Positions 34,598 through 42,334 of a stretch of DNA of 64,000 bases are shown here, in pieces. The position numbers and the translations under genes were made by a program. How positions within the stretch are numbered: position 1 is the stretch's first letter; each line of letters begins with the position of its first letter. Origin of the DNA: an uncultured Eubacteriales bacterium (GTDB lineage: Bacteria; Bacillota; Clostridia; TANB77; CAG-508); assembly GCA_905203305.1 (NCBI GenBank), contig CAJKVH010000007.1:1-64000 (forward strand). The letters run 5' to 3'. The notes beneath the pieces were generated by a model, which searched no databases, was not told the DNA's origin, and saw only the letters and a list, made by a program, of their open reading frames with translations.

Positions 34598-36046
34598 ATG
34601 AGATTAATAGATGAAGAAGAAGTTCAAGCCCAGAAAATAAAAAATCAAAAAACAAAAAGATTAATAATAATTTCAATAGTTTTATTATTAGTATTATGTT
34701 CTGGAATAATAGCATTAATAGCATACAGAATAGCAAATCCAACTCAAATTACAACATATATTGACGGTGTAAAGGTAAATAACTTTGATCAAATATTGGA
34801 TTTTTCAACAGATGAAAATGGAAAAACTCAAATTTATATACCAATAAGAGATTTTGCATCATATTTAAATGCAGTAAATACAGAGTTTAAGTACCAAACA
34901 TTCAAAGGAGATTACAACCCAAAGACAGAAGAAGACAATAAATGTTATGTATATAGAGATGGTTATGAAGTAGCAATGTTTACGAAAAAATCAAAAACAA
35001 TATATAAACTAAATTTACAAGAAAAGTCAGAAGAATATGAAGAATGTACAACCGACAAAGATATATTTGAAAACTATGGAAAATTATATGCATCAGTAGA
35101 CGGAATAGAAAAAGGATATAATGTTTCATTTTCATATGATGAAAAGAAAAAAATTGTAACAATATACACTTTAGATTATATAACAAACCAACATAAAGCA
35201 GCATTAGAAGGAAAGACAATAGCAAATTATGGAGAGATGGAAGTAAGTGAAAAATATTCAGATTGTAAATCAATTTTTGATGGATTAATAATTGTACAAG
35301 CATCAAATGGAAAATATGGAATTATAAAAACAACAGATTATTCGTCATTTGTACTAGAACCTCAATATGATGATATAAGTTATATAAGTGATTCAGAAAC
35401 ATTTTTAGTAAGTAGTAATAACAAAGTAGGATTATTTACTAAGGATGGAAAAAGAAAAATTGATTTAGTTTATGATAAAATTACATCAATGGGACAAGAT
35501 TCAAAGCTATATGCAGTAGAAACAAATGGAATGTATGGTGTAGTTGATGAAAATGGTAAAATTGTAATTTATCCAGAATATAATCAAGTTGGAACAGATG
35601 TAAGTAGTTTTTCATATACAGGAATAAAAAATGGGTATATTCTTTTAAATAAATTAATACCAGTTGAACAAGATGATATGTGGGCATTCTTTGATTTAAC
35701 AGGAAAAAGAGTATCAGATGGATTTAAATATAAAAATATAGGATGTGCAAGTGTTAAAAATGGAAACAATATATATCCATTATTACAAATACCAGACTAT
35801 AATGTAATTGTTGTTAGTGATGAAGAAGGTAAATATGCTTTTATGGATACAACAGGAAATGATTCAATATTAAACTTCTTGTTTGATGAAATTTATATAA
35901 AAGTGTCAGAAGGAGAAGAAACATATTGGATGACATTTAGAGGAAAAGAATATGAAGTATTAAAATATTTAAAACAATCAAATGTAAAACAAAATACATT
36001 AGAAACAGTAACAAATGCAATAAATACAACAAATGCAAATCAATAA
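34598..36046 (+). CDS. Membrane-anchored WG-repeat protein
   Basis: 482 aa. One N-terminal transmembrane helix (residues about 25-47, LIIISIVLLLVLCSGIIALI) places the rest outside. Residues ~55-100 resemble a copper-amine-oxidase-like stalk domain (YIPIRDFASYLN). They are followed by WG-type repeats such as KYGIIKTTDYSSFVLEPQYD, KVGLFTKDGKRKIDLVYD and MYGVVDENGKIVIYPEYN. WG repeats form beta-propeller-like binding surfaces; the ligand is unknown. SD GGGGGG. Confidence 0.8.
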   Translation: MRLIDEEEVQAQKIKNQKTKRLIIISIVLLLVLCSGIIALIAYRIANPTQITTYIDGVKVNNFDQILDFSTDENGKTQIYIPIRDFASYLNAVNTEFKYQTFKGDYNPKTEEDNKCYVYRDGYEVAMFTKKSKTIYKLNLQEKSEEYEECTTDKDIFENYGKLYASVDGIEKGYNVSFSYDEKKKIVTIYTLDYITNQHKAALEGKTIANYGEMEVSEKYSDCKSIFDGLIIVQASNGKYGIIKTTDYSSFVLEPQYDDISYISDSETFLVSSNNKVGLFTKDGKRKIDLVYDKITSMGQDSKLYAVETNGMYGVVDENGKIVIYPEYNQVGTDVSSFSYTGIKNGYILLNKLIPVEQDDMWAFFDLTGKRVSDGFKYKNIGCASVKNGNNIYPLLQIPDYNVIVVSDEEGKYAFMDTTGNDSILNFLFDEIYIKVSEGEETYWMTFRGKEYEVLKYLKQSNVKQNTLETVTNAINTTNANQ

Positions 36047-36095
36047 GTTCTAAAATAAAGTTTTCTTTCATATACATATAATAAGGAGGATGTAT

Positions 36096-36290
36096 ATGAA
36101 GGAAAACATTTTTTTTAAGGTAGGATATGCAGATTTTATAAAAAGTAAAAAAGAAAAATGGACAAGCAAATTAATAAGAAAAATATTAGAACATAAAATA
36201 GTTTGTATATTACTAACAACAATAATAGTATGTACTGTAACAAATTGTATTCTTATTTATAGATTTATTGAAAAAATTCAAAATTTGTAG
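36096..36290 (+). CDS. Small single-span membrane protein
   Basis: 64 aa. A basic N-terminal half (KKEKWTSKLIRKILEHK) is followed by one helix (IVCILLTTIIVCTVTNCILIY). ATG 36096 is 6 bases after AAGGAGG; an ATG at 36090 abuts the SD. No family recognised. The methyltransferase gene follows 31 bases later. Confidence 0.6.
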   Translation: MKENIFFKVGYADFIKSKKEKWTSKLIRKILEHKIVCILLTTIIVCTVTNCILIYRFIEKIQNL

Positions 36291-36321
36291 TAAAATAGAG
36301 TGGTAAAAAGGAGATGTGGCA

Positions 36322-37185
36322 ATGATTGTAGCAAATGAATGGAAAGATTATAAAATAATTGATATGGCAGATGGCCAAAAATTAGAAAAATGGGGAAACA
36401 TTACTTTATCAAGACCTGATCCACAAATAATATGGAATAATAGGAGTTTTCCAGAAAGATGGAAAAAAGCAGATGCTATTTATTCAAGAAGTAAAACAGG
36501 TGGAGGAGCTTGGAAGTATAATAAAAAATTACCAGCAAATTGGCAAATAAATTATAAAAATTTAACATTTAATATAAAACCAATGGGATTTAAACATACA
36601 GGTTTGTTTCCTGAGCAAGCAGTTAATTGGGACTGGATGATAAATAAAATAAAATCATCAAAAAGAGAAATAAAAGTGCTAAATCTATTTGCATATACAG
36701 GAGGTGCTACAGTTGCTTGTATGTCTGCGGGAGCTACAGTATGCCATGTAGATAGTTCAAAAGGAATGGTAGCTTGGGCAAAAGAAAATGTAGCAAGTTC
36801 AAAATTAAATGAGAAAAAAGTTAGATACATAGTAGATGATGTAAACAAATTTGTTAGTAGAGAAATAAGAAGAGGAAACAAATATGATGCGATAATTATG
36901 GATCCACCATCTTATGGAAGAGGAGCAAAAGGAGAAGTTTGGCAATTTGAAAATAATATATATGATTTAGTAGAATTATGTACTAATGTATTATCAGACA
37001 ATCCTTTATTTTTCTTAATTAACTCATACACAACAGGAATATCAAGTACAGTTTTAGCAAATATATTAAACTTAACAGTAAATAAAAAACATAAAGGAAA
37101 AATAGATGCAGGGGAAATTGGTTTACCAATGGAAAATTCAAAGCTTGTTTTACCTTGTGGAATTTATGGAAGATGGGAAGATTAA
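36322..37185 (+). CDS. Class I SAM-dependent methyltransferase (RlmI/RlmK-like)
   Basis: 287 aa. SAM-binding motif VLNLFAYTGGATVACMSAGA, acidic VDSSKGM, and the catalytic-type DPPSYGRG motif as in large-subunit rRNA cytosine/guanine methyltransferases of the RlmI/RlmK group, but without the N-terminal PUA domain. It probably modifies rRNA. ATG 36322 has AAGGAG 8 bases upstream. Its end and the next ATG are 1 base apart, and the next gene is a pseudouridine synthase, consistent with an RNA-modification pair. Confidence 0.8.
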   Translation: MIVANEWKDYKIIDMADGQKLEKWGNITLSRPDPQIIWNNRSFPERWKKADAIYSRSKTGGGAWKYNKKLPANWQINYKNLTFNIKPMGFKHTGLFPEQAVNWDWMINKIKSSKREIKVLNLFAYTGGATVACMSAGATVCHVDSSKGMVAWAKENVASSKLNEKKVRYIVDDVNKFVSREIRRGNKYDAIIMDPPSYGRGAKGEVWQFENNIYDLVELCTNVLSDNPLFFLINSYTTGISSTVLANILNLTVNKKHKGKIDAGEIGLPMENSKLVLPCGIYGRWED

Positions 37186-37186
37186 A

Positions 37187-37856
37187 ATGAAAGTATTATA
37201 TGAAGATAATCACATAATAGCAGTAGAAAAAGAACCAAATATTCCATCACAAGAGGATAAAACAGGAGATATAGACATGTTAACTCTGGTAAAAACATAT
37301 ATAAAAGAAAAATATAAAAAGCCAGGAGAAGTATATATTGGTTTAGTACATAGGTTAGACAGGCCAGTTGGTGGAATAATGGTATTTGCAAGAACATCTA
37401 AAGCAGCATCTAGATTAAGTGAACAAATAAGAAATAAAACATTTAAAAAGAGATATCTGGCAGTTGTTGATGGAAAATTTAAAACAGAAAAAGGAAGCCT
37501 AGAAAATTATTTATATAAAGATGAGAGAAATAATATTAGCAAAGTTGTAAATAAAGATAAGAAAAATGCCAAACTTGCAAAACTTGATTATGAAGTATTA
37601 AATTATGATGACAAAAGAGATTTAAGTTTAGTAAAAATAGATTTACATACACGGAAGGCATCATCAAATAAGAGTTCAAATGTCAAATTTTGGACATAGC
37701 CTATTTGGTGATCAAAAATATGGTGTAAGAGGAAAAGGAAAACAAATAAGACTTTGGGCGTATGAAGTAGAATTTGAACACCCAACAAAAAAAGAAAAAA
37801 TAAAAATTTTAGACTATCCAGAATGGAGTATGTGTAAAACAATAGGTTTAAATTAG
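37187..37856 (+). CDS. RluA-family pseudouridine synthase, +1 shift at CGG 37652
   Basis: 222 aa with C37652 skipped. Catalytic motif VHRLDRPVGG (Asp) is in the first frame. The junction LVKIDLHT-GRHHQIRVQ restores the invariant GRxHQIRVQ motif and is followed by FGHSLFGDQKYG. Unshifted, the protein ends 15 codons later and lacks the C-terminal active-site wall. It converts uridine to pseudouridine in rRNA or tRNA; the target is not predictable. Coupled to the upstream methyltransferase. Confidence 0.85.
37652..37654 (+). other. In-frame CGG, apparent +1 shift site (RluA family)
   Basis: ACA CGG AAG becomes ACA (C) GGA AGG. Confidence 0.8.
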
Positions 37857-37884
37857 AAGAAGATTTTTTGTCTTCTTTTTTATT
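37855..37884 (+). terminator. Terminator after the pseudouridine synthase
   Basis: AGAAGAAGA pairs with TCTTCT around a T-rich loop, followed by T6. Confidence 0.7.
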
Positions 37885-37928
37885 TTGTAAAAAATATACA
37901 AAAAAATTAATTTTTTTTTGAAAAAAGC

Positions 37929-37957
37929 TTGCAAAATAAGAAGAAGTGTATTAGAAT
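37929..37957 (+). promoter_or_regulatory. Promoter of mraZ
   Basis: TTGCAA (37929-37934), 17 bp, TAGAAT (37952-37957), directly upstream of the MraZ boxes. Confidence 0.6.
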
Positions 37958-37964
37958 TTAATCG

Positions 37965-37990
37965 AAGTGGAAAAAAGTGGTACAAAGTGG
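37965..37990 (+). promoter_or_regulatory. MraZ operator: three AAGTGG direct repeats
   Basis: AAGTGG at 37965, 37975 and 37985, an exact 10-bp period, between the promoter and mraZ. This matches the known MraZ autoregulatory box architecture. Confidence 0.85.
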
Positions 37991-38004
37991 GGTGAAATTT
38001 AACT

Positions 38005-38430
38005 ATGTTGATGGGTGAATACGAACATACTTTGGATGCAAAAGGCAGAATATCAATGCCAGCAAAGCTAAGAAAAGATATGGGAGATACATTTATCTTA
38101 ACAAAAGGATTAGATGGATGTTTATTTGCTTTTTCACAAGAAGAATGGTTAAATTTTGAAACAAAACTAAAATCATTACCACTATCAGACAAAAATGCTA
38201 GAAATTTTGTAAGATTTTTCTTAGCAGGAGCTACTGAATGCGAAATAGATAAACAAGGAAGATTTTTAATTCCAATGAATTTAAGAGAAGCAGCATCATT
38301 AGAAAAAGAAGCAGTAATTATTGGAGTTGGGACAAGATTAGAAATCTGGAACAAATCTATTTGGGATGCAAAAGATGCTGAAATTTCAGTAGATGAAATA
38401 GCTCAAAATATGACAATGTTAGGTATATAA
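38005..38430 (+). CDS. mraZ: Transcriptional regulator MraZ
   Basis: 141 aa, two AbrB-like SpoVT halves. The first carries MGEYEHTLDAKGRISMPAKLR, the second ATECEIDKQGRFLIPMNLRE; both DNA-contact loops are present. It represses or modulates the division and cell-wall cluster and its own gene through the direct repeats just upstream. The SD GGGGTG lies 10 bases before ATG. A 380-bp gap, unusually long, separates it from rsmH. Confidence 0.96.
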   Translation: MLMGEYEHTLDAKGRISMPAKLRKDMGDTFILTKGLDGCLFAFSQEEWLNFETKLKSLPLSDKNARNFVRFFLAGATECEIDKQGRFLIPMNLREAASLEKEAVIIGVGTRLEIWNKSIWDAKDAEISVDEIAQNMTMLGI

Positions 38431-38810
38431 TCTTTTCAAATAGAAAAGTTTATATAAAAATCAGGAACTGAAATTTTTCAGGGAATGGTTATGTTAAGAT
38501 ACAAAGGAAAAAAATACGAAAGAAAAATTCTAAAAAACAAAAGATAAAGTTAACAAAAGTTAAAAATACAAAAGAAATCCCTATTTCTTACCAAAGATAA
38601 AAAACAAAAGAGAAAAATACCAAAGTAAAAATAAAACAAAAGAATATGTACAAGAACCTAAGAAAAAAATACATAGGAAAAGTGTACATAAGATTTTTAT
38701 ATACATAAGAGATAGTTAGCAGCTGGTATTTTCTTAAAAGTAATACTAGCTGCTAAAAACATATAACCCTTAAGAAAGGAGAAGCTTATTTTAAAAATAA
38801 GCTAATAATT
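38431..38810 (+). other. 380-bp mraZ-rsmH gap, purine-rich leader with hairpins
   Basis: The + strand from ~38500 to 38690 is strikingly poor in T and rich in A/G, suggesting an unstructured leader. A 20-codon basic frame (38485-38547, MVMLRYKGKKYERKILKNKR) lies in it, with a weak SD. A 14-bp hairpin follows at 38717-38755 (TAGCAGCTGGTATT/AATACTAGCTGCTA) without a T run, and a second hairpin bridges the rsmH SD. No longer gene is visible. Confidence 0.5.
38783..38803 (+). promoter_or_regulatory. Hairpin between the distant rsmH SD and its start
   Basis: The SD AAAGGAG (38775-38781) is 29 bases from GTG 38811. AGCTTATT (38783-38790) and AATAAGCT (38796-38803) form a perfect 8-bp stem; excluding it leaves about 8 bases, the optimal spacing. 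Confidence 0.65.
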
Positions 38811-39743
38811 GTGGAATTTAAGCATAAGCCAGTATTATTAAATGAATGTATAGAAGGATTAAAAATAAAACCAGATGGAATCTATGTTGATGGAACATTA
38901 GGTGGAGCAGGCCATAGCAAAGAAATAGCAAAAAGACTTGATAGTAAAAAAGGTCTATTAATAGGAATTGATAGAGATGAAGAAGCTTTAATGGCAGCAA
39001 AAGAGAATTTAAAAGATTACCCAAATGTAAAATACATACATGGAAACCATGATGATATAAAAGAAATATTAGAAAAATTAGAAATAGAAAAAGTAGATGG
39101 AATTTTACTAGATTTAGGAGTATCTTCATATCAATTAGATGAAAGAAATCGTGGATTTAGTTATTTAGGATCAAATGAACTAGATATGAGAATGGACAAA
39201 ACTCAAAGATTAACAGCTATGGAAGTGGTAAATAACTATAAAGAAGAACATTTAGCAAATATAATCTATGAATATGGAGAAGAAAGATATTCAAGAAACA
39301 TTGCCAAAAATATCTGTATTGAAAGAAGAAAAAAGAAAATTGAAACAACAGATGAACTTGTAAAAATAATAGAAAAATCAATACCAAGATTAAATCCAAA
39401 AGAAGGACATCCAGCTAAAAGAACATTTCAGGCAATAAGAATTGAAGTAAACAATGAAATAAAACCATTAGAAGAAACAATAAAAAATTCAATAGATGTA
39501 TTAAATAAAGGCGGAAGATTATGTGTAATTACATTCCATTCGTTAGAAGACAGAGCTGTAAAACAAGCAATGAATAGAGCAAAAGGAATGTGCACATGTC
39601 CAAAAGACATACCGTATTGTGTATGTGGGGCAAAAGAACTAGGAAAAGTAATTACCAAAAAGCCAATAATTGCAAGTGAAGAAGAACAAAAAGAAAACTC
39701 AAGATCAAAAAGTGCCAAACTAAGGATTTTTGAAAAGATATAA
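38811..39743 (+). CDS. rsmH: 16S rRNA (cytosine-1402-N4) methyltransferase
   Basis: 310 aa. It begins MEFKHKPVLLNECIEGL with the SAM motif VDGTLGGAGHSKEI, then DLGVSSYQLD and CVITFHSLEDRAVKQ, the RsmH signatures. It modifies C1402 in the ribosomal P site, influencing start-codon choice and frame maintenance. GTG start with a distant, hairpin-bridged SD. It is followed by ftsL and the PBP in the usual order. Confidence 0.95.
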   Translation: MEFKHKPVLLNECIEGLKIKPDGIYVDGTLGGAGHSKEIAKRLDSKKGLLIGIDRDEEALMAAKENLKDYPNVKYIHGNHDDIKEILEKLEIEKVDGILLDLGVSSYQLDERNRGFSYLGSNELDMRMDKTQRLTAMEVVNNYKEEHLANIIYEYGEERYSRNIAKNICIERRKKKIETTDELVKIIEKSIPRLNPKEGHPAKRTFQAIRIEVNNEIKPLEETIKNSIDVLNKGGRLCVITFHSLEDRAVKQAMNRAKGMCTCPKDIPYCVCGAKELGKVITKKPIIASEEEQKENSRSKSAKLRIFEKI

Positions 39744-39788
39744 AGAGGATAAATGTACAAAATGAAAAGAGGTGAATAAAAATAACTT

Positions 39789-40310
39789 ATGGAAAAATTC
39801 AACTATGAGTATGGGACAACACCAAGAAAGCTTGAACCAGAATATGATCCAAGAAGAATAAAAAAATCAAAAGAAGAAATAAAAAGACAAAGAAAAATAA
39901 ATGAAAGACAAAAAAAAGAAGCTTTAAAAATGGAAAAAAAGAAACATAATAAAAATGTAGCTTTAGTTGCAGCAATATTCTTAGTACTACTAACTATAAG
40001 TTATAGAAGTTCACTAATAAATGAAAGATTTAATGAAATTCAAAACTCAAAAGAAAAACTAGCAGCAATACAGAAAACAAATGGACAATTAGAAGTAAGC
40101 ATAGAAAGTAGTTTAAATTTAAGTAGTGTTAAAAATGCAGCAAAAGATAAACTTGGAATGCAAGAACTTGATAACAACCAAAAAGTATATGTAACATTAG
40201 ATAAAAAAGATTATGTAGAAGGTTCATCAGAAGATATAGATATAACAAATGATGATAATTCTAATGATACATGGTATAAAAAAATAATAAATAAAGTTTT
40301 AAAAAAATAA
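39789..40310 (+). CDS. ftsL: FtsL-like septum formation protein
   Basis: 173 aa, bitopic: a very basic N-terminal cytoplasmic region of ~55 residues, one helix (NVALVAAIFLVLLTISY), then a coiled-coil segment (NSKEKLAAIQKTNGQLEVSIE) and an acidic tail. Position between rsmH and the division PBP plus the coiled-coil topology indicate FtsL (or FtsB-like DivIC). It would act in the divisome with FtsB/FtsQ. A terminator follows, so the PBP has separate transcription. Confidence 0.75.
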   Translation: MEKFNYEYGTTPRKLEPEYDPRRIKKSKEEIKRQRKINERQKKEALKMEKKKHNKNVALVAAIFLVLLTISYRSSLINERFNEIQNSKEKLAAIQKTNGQLEVSIESSLNLSSVKNAAKDKLGMQELDNNQKVYVTLDKKDYVEGSSEDIDITNDDNSNDTWYKKIINKVLKK

Positions 40311-40315
40311 AATAA

Positions 40316-40342
40316 ACTCCCTATTTTAGGGAGTATTTTTTT
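40316..40342 (+). terminator. Terminator after ftsL
   Basis: ACTCCCT pairs with AGGGAGT followed by T7. Confidence 0.85.
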
Positions 40343-40397
40343 GTCTTTTAAGTAATATAAAGCTAAAAGTAAAATAAAATAGTATTAAGTATTTCAT

Positions 40398-40428
40398 TTC
40401 CCATTTGGGGACGGAGTTTTTAGGGGAA
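40398..40428 (-). repeat. Dispersed 31-bp repeat, reverse orientation
   Basis: Reverse copy (CCCATTTGGGGACGGAG core). With the forward copy at 40464-40494 it makes an inverted pair with ~31-bp arms and a 35-base loop. Confidence 0.9.
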
Positions 40429-40463
40429 ATATGTTCACTATACATAGGTGTTTTCTTAATATA

Positions 40464-40494
40464 TTTCCCCTAAAAACTCCGTCCCCAAATGGGA
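40464..40494 (+). repeat. Dispersed 31-bp repeat, forward orientation
   Basis: Forward copy, almost a perfect complement of the one at 40398. It ends 18 bases before the PBP start. Confidence 0.9.
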
Positions 40495-40512
40495 AAAAGA
40501 GAAGGAGAAAGA

Positions 40513-42282
40513 ATGATTGCAATCAATTTGAAAAATAAAAAAAAGATGAGAAATTCCTTATTTGTAGCTTTTTTAGTACTTTTTATGTTACTTTTAAGAA
40601 TTGGCTATATAGAATTTTTCAAAGGAAAAGAACTTCAAGTTCTTGCGTATGATCAGTTAGTGCAAAAAAGAAGTGTCAATCCTAAAAGAGGAACGATTTA
40701 TGATTCAAGTGGGAAGTATGTTTTGGCAGTAAGTAGTACTGCGTATACAGTAAGTGTAAATCCTACAAATATTCCTAGCGAAAAAAAAGAAATTATCGTC
40801 AAAAAATTATCAGATTTGTTTCAATTAGACTATGATACGGTTTTTAAGAAAATTAGTAAAAGAAGTTCTATTGAGACAATTGTTAGAAAGATTGAGAAAG
40901 ATAAGGCAGATGAATTAAGGACATGGCTTTTAGATAATAATATAGATACAGGTATTAACATTGATGAAGATAGTAAAAGATATTATCCTTATGCAAATTT
41001 AGCTTCACAGGTTATTGGATTTTGTGGAGGAGATAATCAAGGATTAGATGGTGTTGAAGCAAAATATGATGATATTTTATCTGGAACTGCAGGGGCTATA
41101 TCAAGAGAAACTGATGCAACAGGAGAAGAAATCGGAACAGAAGGAGAAGTTTATACATCTGCTATAAATGGGAATGATATAGTTTTATCTATTGATATGA
41201 CAATTCAATCAATTGTTGAAAAATATTTGGAAGAAGCTTGTATTGACAATAGTTGCACAGATGGTGGAAATATTGTAGTTATGAATCCAAAAACAGGGGA
41301 TATTTTGGCTATGGCAACATATCCATCATATAATTTAAATGAACCATATACTATAAATAACGAAGAATTAAAGGCTAATTGGGATAATATGGATCAAGCT
41401 GAAAAGTCAAAAAATTTGCAAGCTATGTGGAGAAATAAAGCAATATCTGATACTTATGAACCAGGATCTGTATTTAAATTAATAACAGCATCTAGTGCAT
41501 TAGAAGAAAAAATAACTGATACTGATAATAGTGGAGAATTTACATGCACAGGATCAATTACTATTGCTGGTGCACGTATAAAATGTTGGAGATATTATAG
41601 ACCACATGGAAGTGAATCTTTAAGGCAAGGACTTATGAATTCATGCAATCCAGTTTTTATTGGTTTAGGACAAAAAATAGGAGTTAAAACATATTTTGAA
41701 TATTTAAATAAATTTGGTTTGCTTTCAAAAACAGGTGTTATGCTTCCAGGTGAGGCAAATAGCATATTTGTAAAAGAAGATAAATGTGGACCAGTAGAAC
41801 TTGCAACAATAAGCTTTGGTCAGAGATTTGAAATAACACCAATCCAGTTAGTTACTGCAGTTTCTAGTATTGCAAATGGAGGAGAACTAGTTACTCCAAG
41901 AATTGTAAAGGAAGTTATAAATTCTGAAAATGGAGAAAAGACGGAGTTACCGGTAGAAAAGAAAGGAAGAGTGATTTCAAAAGAAACATCTGATAAAGTT
42001 TTAAGCATGATGGAATCAGTTGTTTCAGAAGGAACAGGTAAAAATGCTAAAGTAGAAGGCTATAGAATAGGAGGAAAAACAGGAACATCAGAAGATGGTG
42101 TAAATACGGGAAAGTATGTAACATCATTTTGTGGTGTTGCACCAATAGATGACCCTGAAGTTGTAGTACTTGTAACACTATATAATCCAACAGGAGAAGG
42201 TGGACATCAAGGAGGTGGTGTTGCAGCTCCGGTTGGCGGACAGATTTTTAGCGAGATATTGCCGTATTTACAAAAACAATAA
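40513..42282 (+). CDS. Division/sporulation class B penicillin-binding protein (FtsI/SpoVD type)
   Basis: 589 aa. One N-terminal membrane anchor, a dimerisation/pedestal domain starting VNPKRGTIYDSSG, and a transpeptidase domain with all three motifs: SVFK (in YEPGSVFKL), SCN (MNSCNP) and KTGT (GGKTGTSED). It cross-links septal or cortex peptidoglycan. There is no C-terminal PASTA domain, so FtsI rather than full SpoVD is favoured, though the two cannot be separated by sequence alone here. ATG 40513 has AAGGAG. An inverted pair of dispersed repeats lies just upstream. Confidence 0.9.
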   Translation: MIAINLKNKKKMRNSLFVAFLVLFMLLLRIGYIEFFKGKELQVLAYDQLVQKRSVNPKRGTIYDSSGKYVLAVSSTAYTVSVNPTNIPSEKKEIIVKKLSDLFQLDYDTVFKKISKRSSIETIVRKIEKDKADELRTWLLDNNIDTGINIDEDSKRYYPYANLASQVIGFCGGDNQGLDGVEAKYDDILSGTAGAISRETDATGEEIGTEGEVYTSAINGNDIVLSIDMTIQSIVEKYLEEACIDNSCTDGGNIVVMNPKTGDILAMATYPSYNLNEPYTINNEELKANWDNMDQAEKSKNLQAMWRNKAISDTYEPGSVFKLITASSALEEKITDTDNSGEFTCTGSITIAGARIKCWRYYRPHGSESLRQGLMNSCNPVFIGLGQKIGVKTYFEYLNKFGLLSKTGVMLPGEANSIFVKEDKCGPVELATISFGQRFEITPIQLVTAVSSIANGGELVTPRIVKEVINSENGEKTELPVEKKGRVISKETSDKVLSMMESVVSEGTGKNAKVEGYRIGGKTGTSEDGVNTGKYVTSFCGVAPIDDPEVVVLVTLYNPTGEGGHQGGGVAAPVGGQIFSEILPYLQKQ

Positions 42283-42334
42283 AATGCAATATAATAATAA
42301 AAGAAAAAAGATATACGAAAGGAATGTGATCCAA

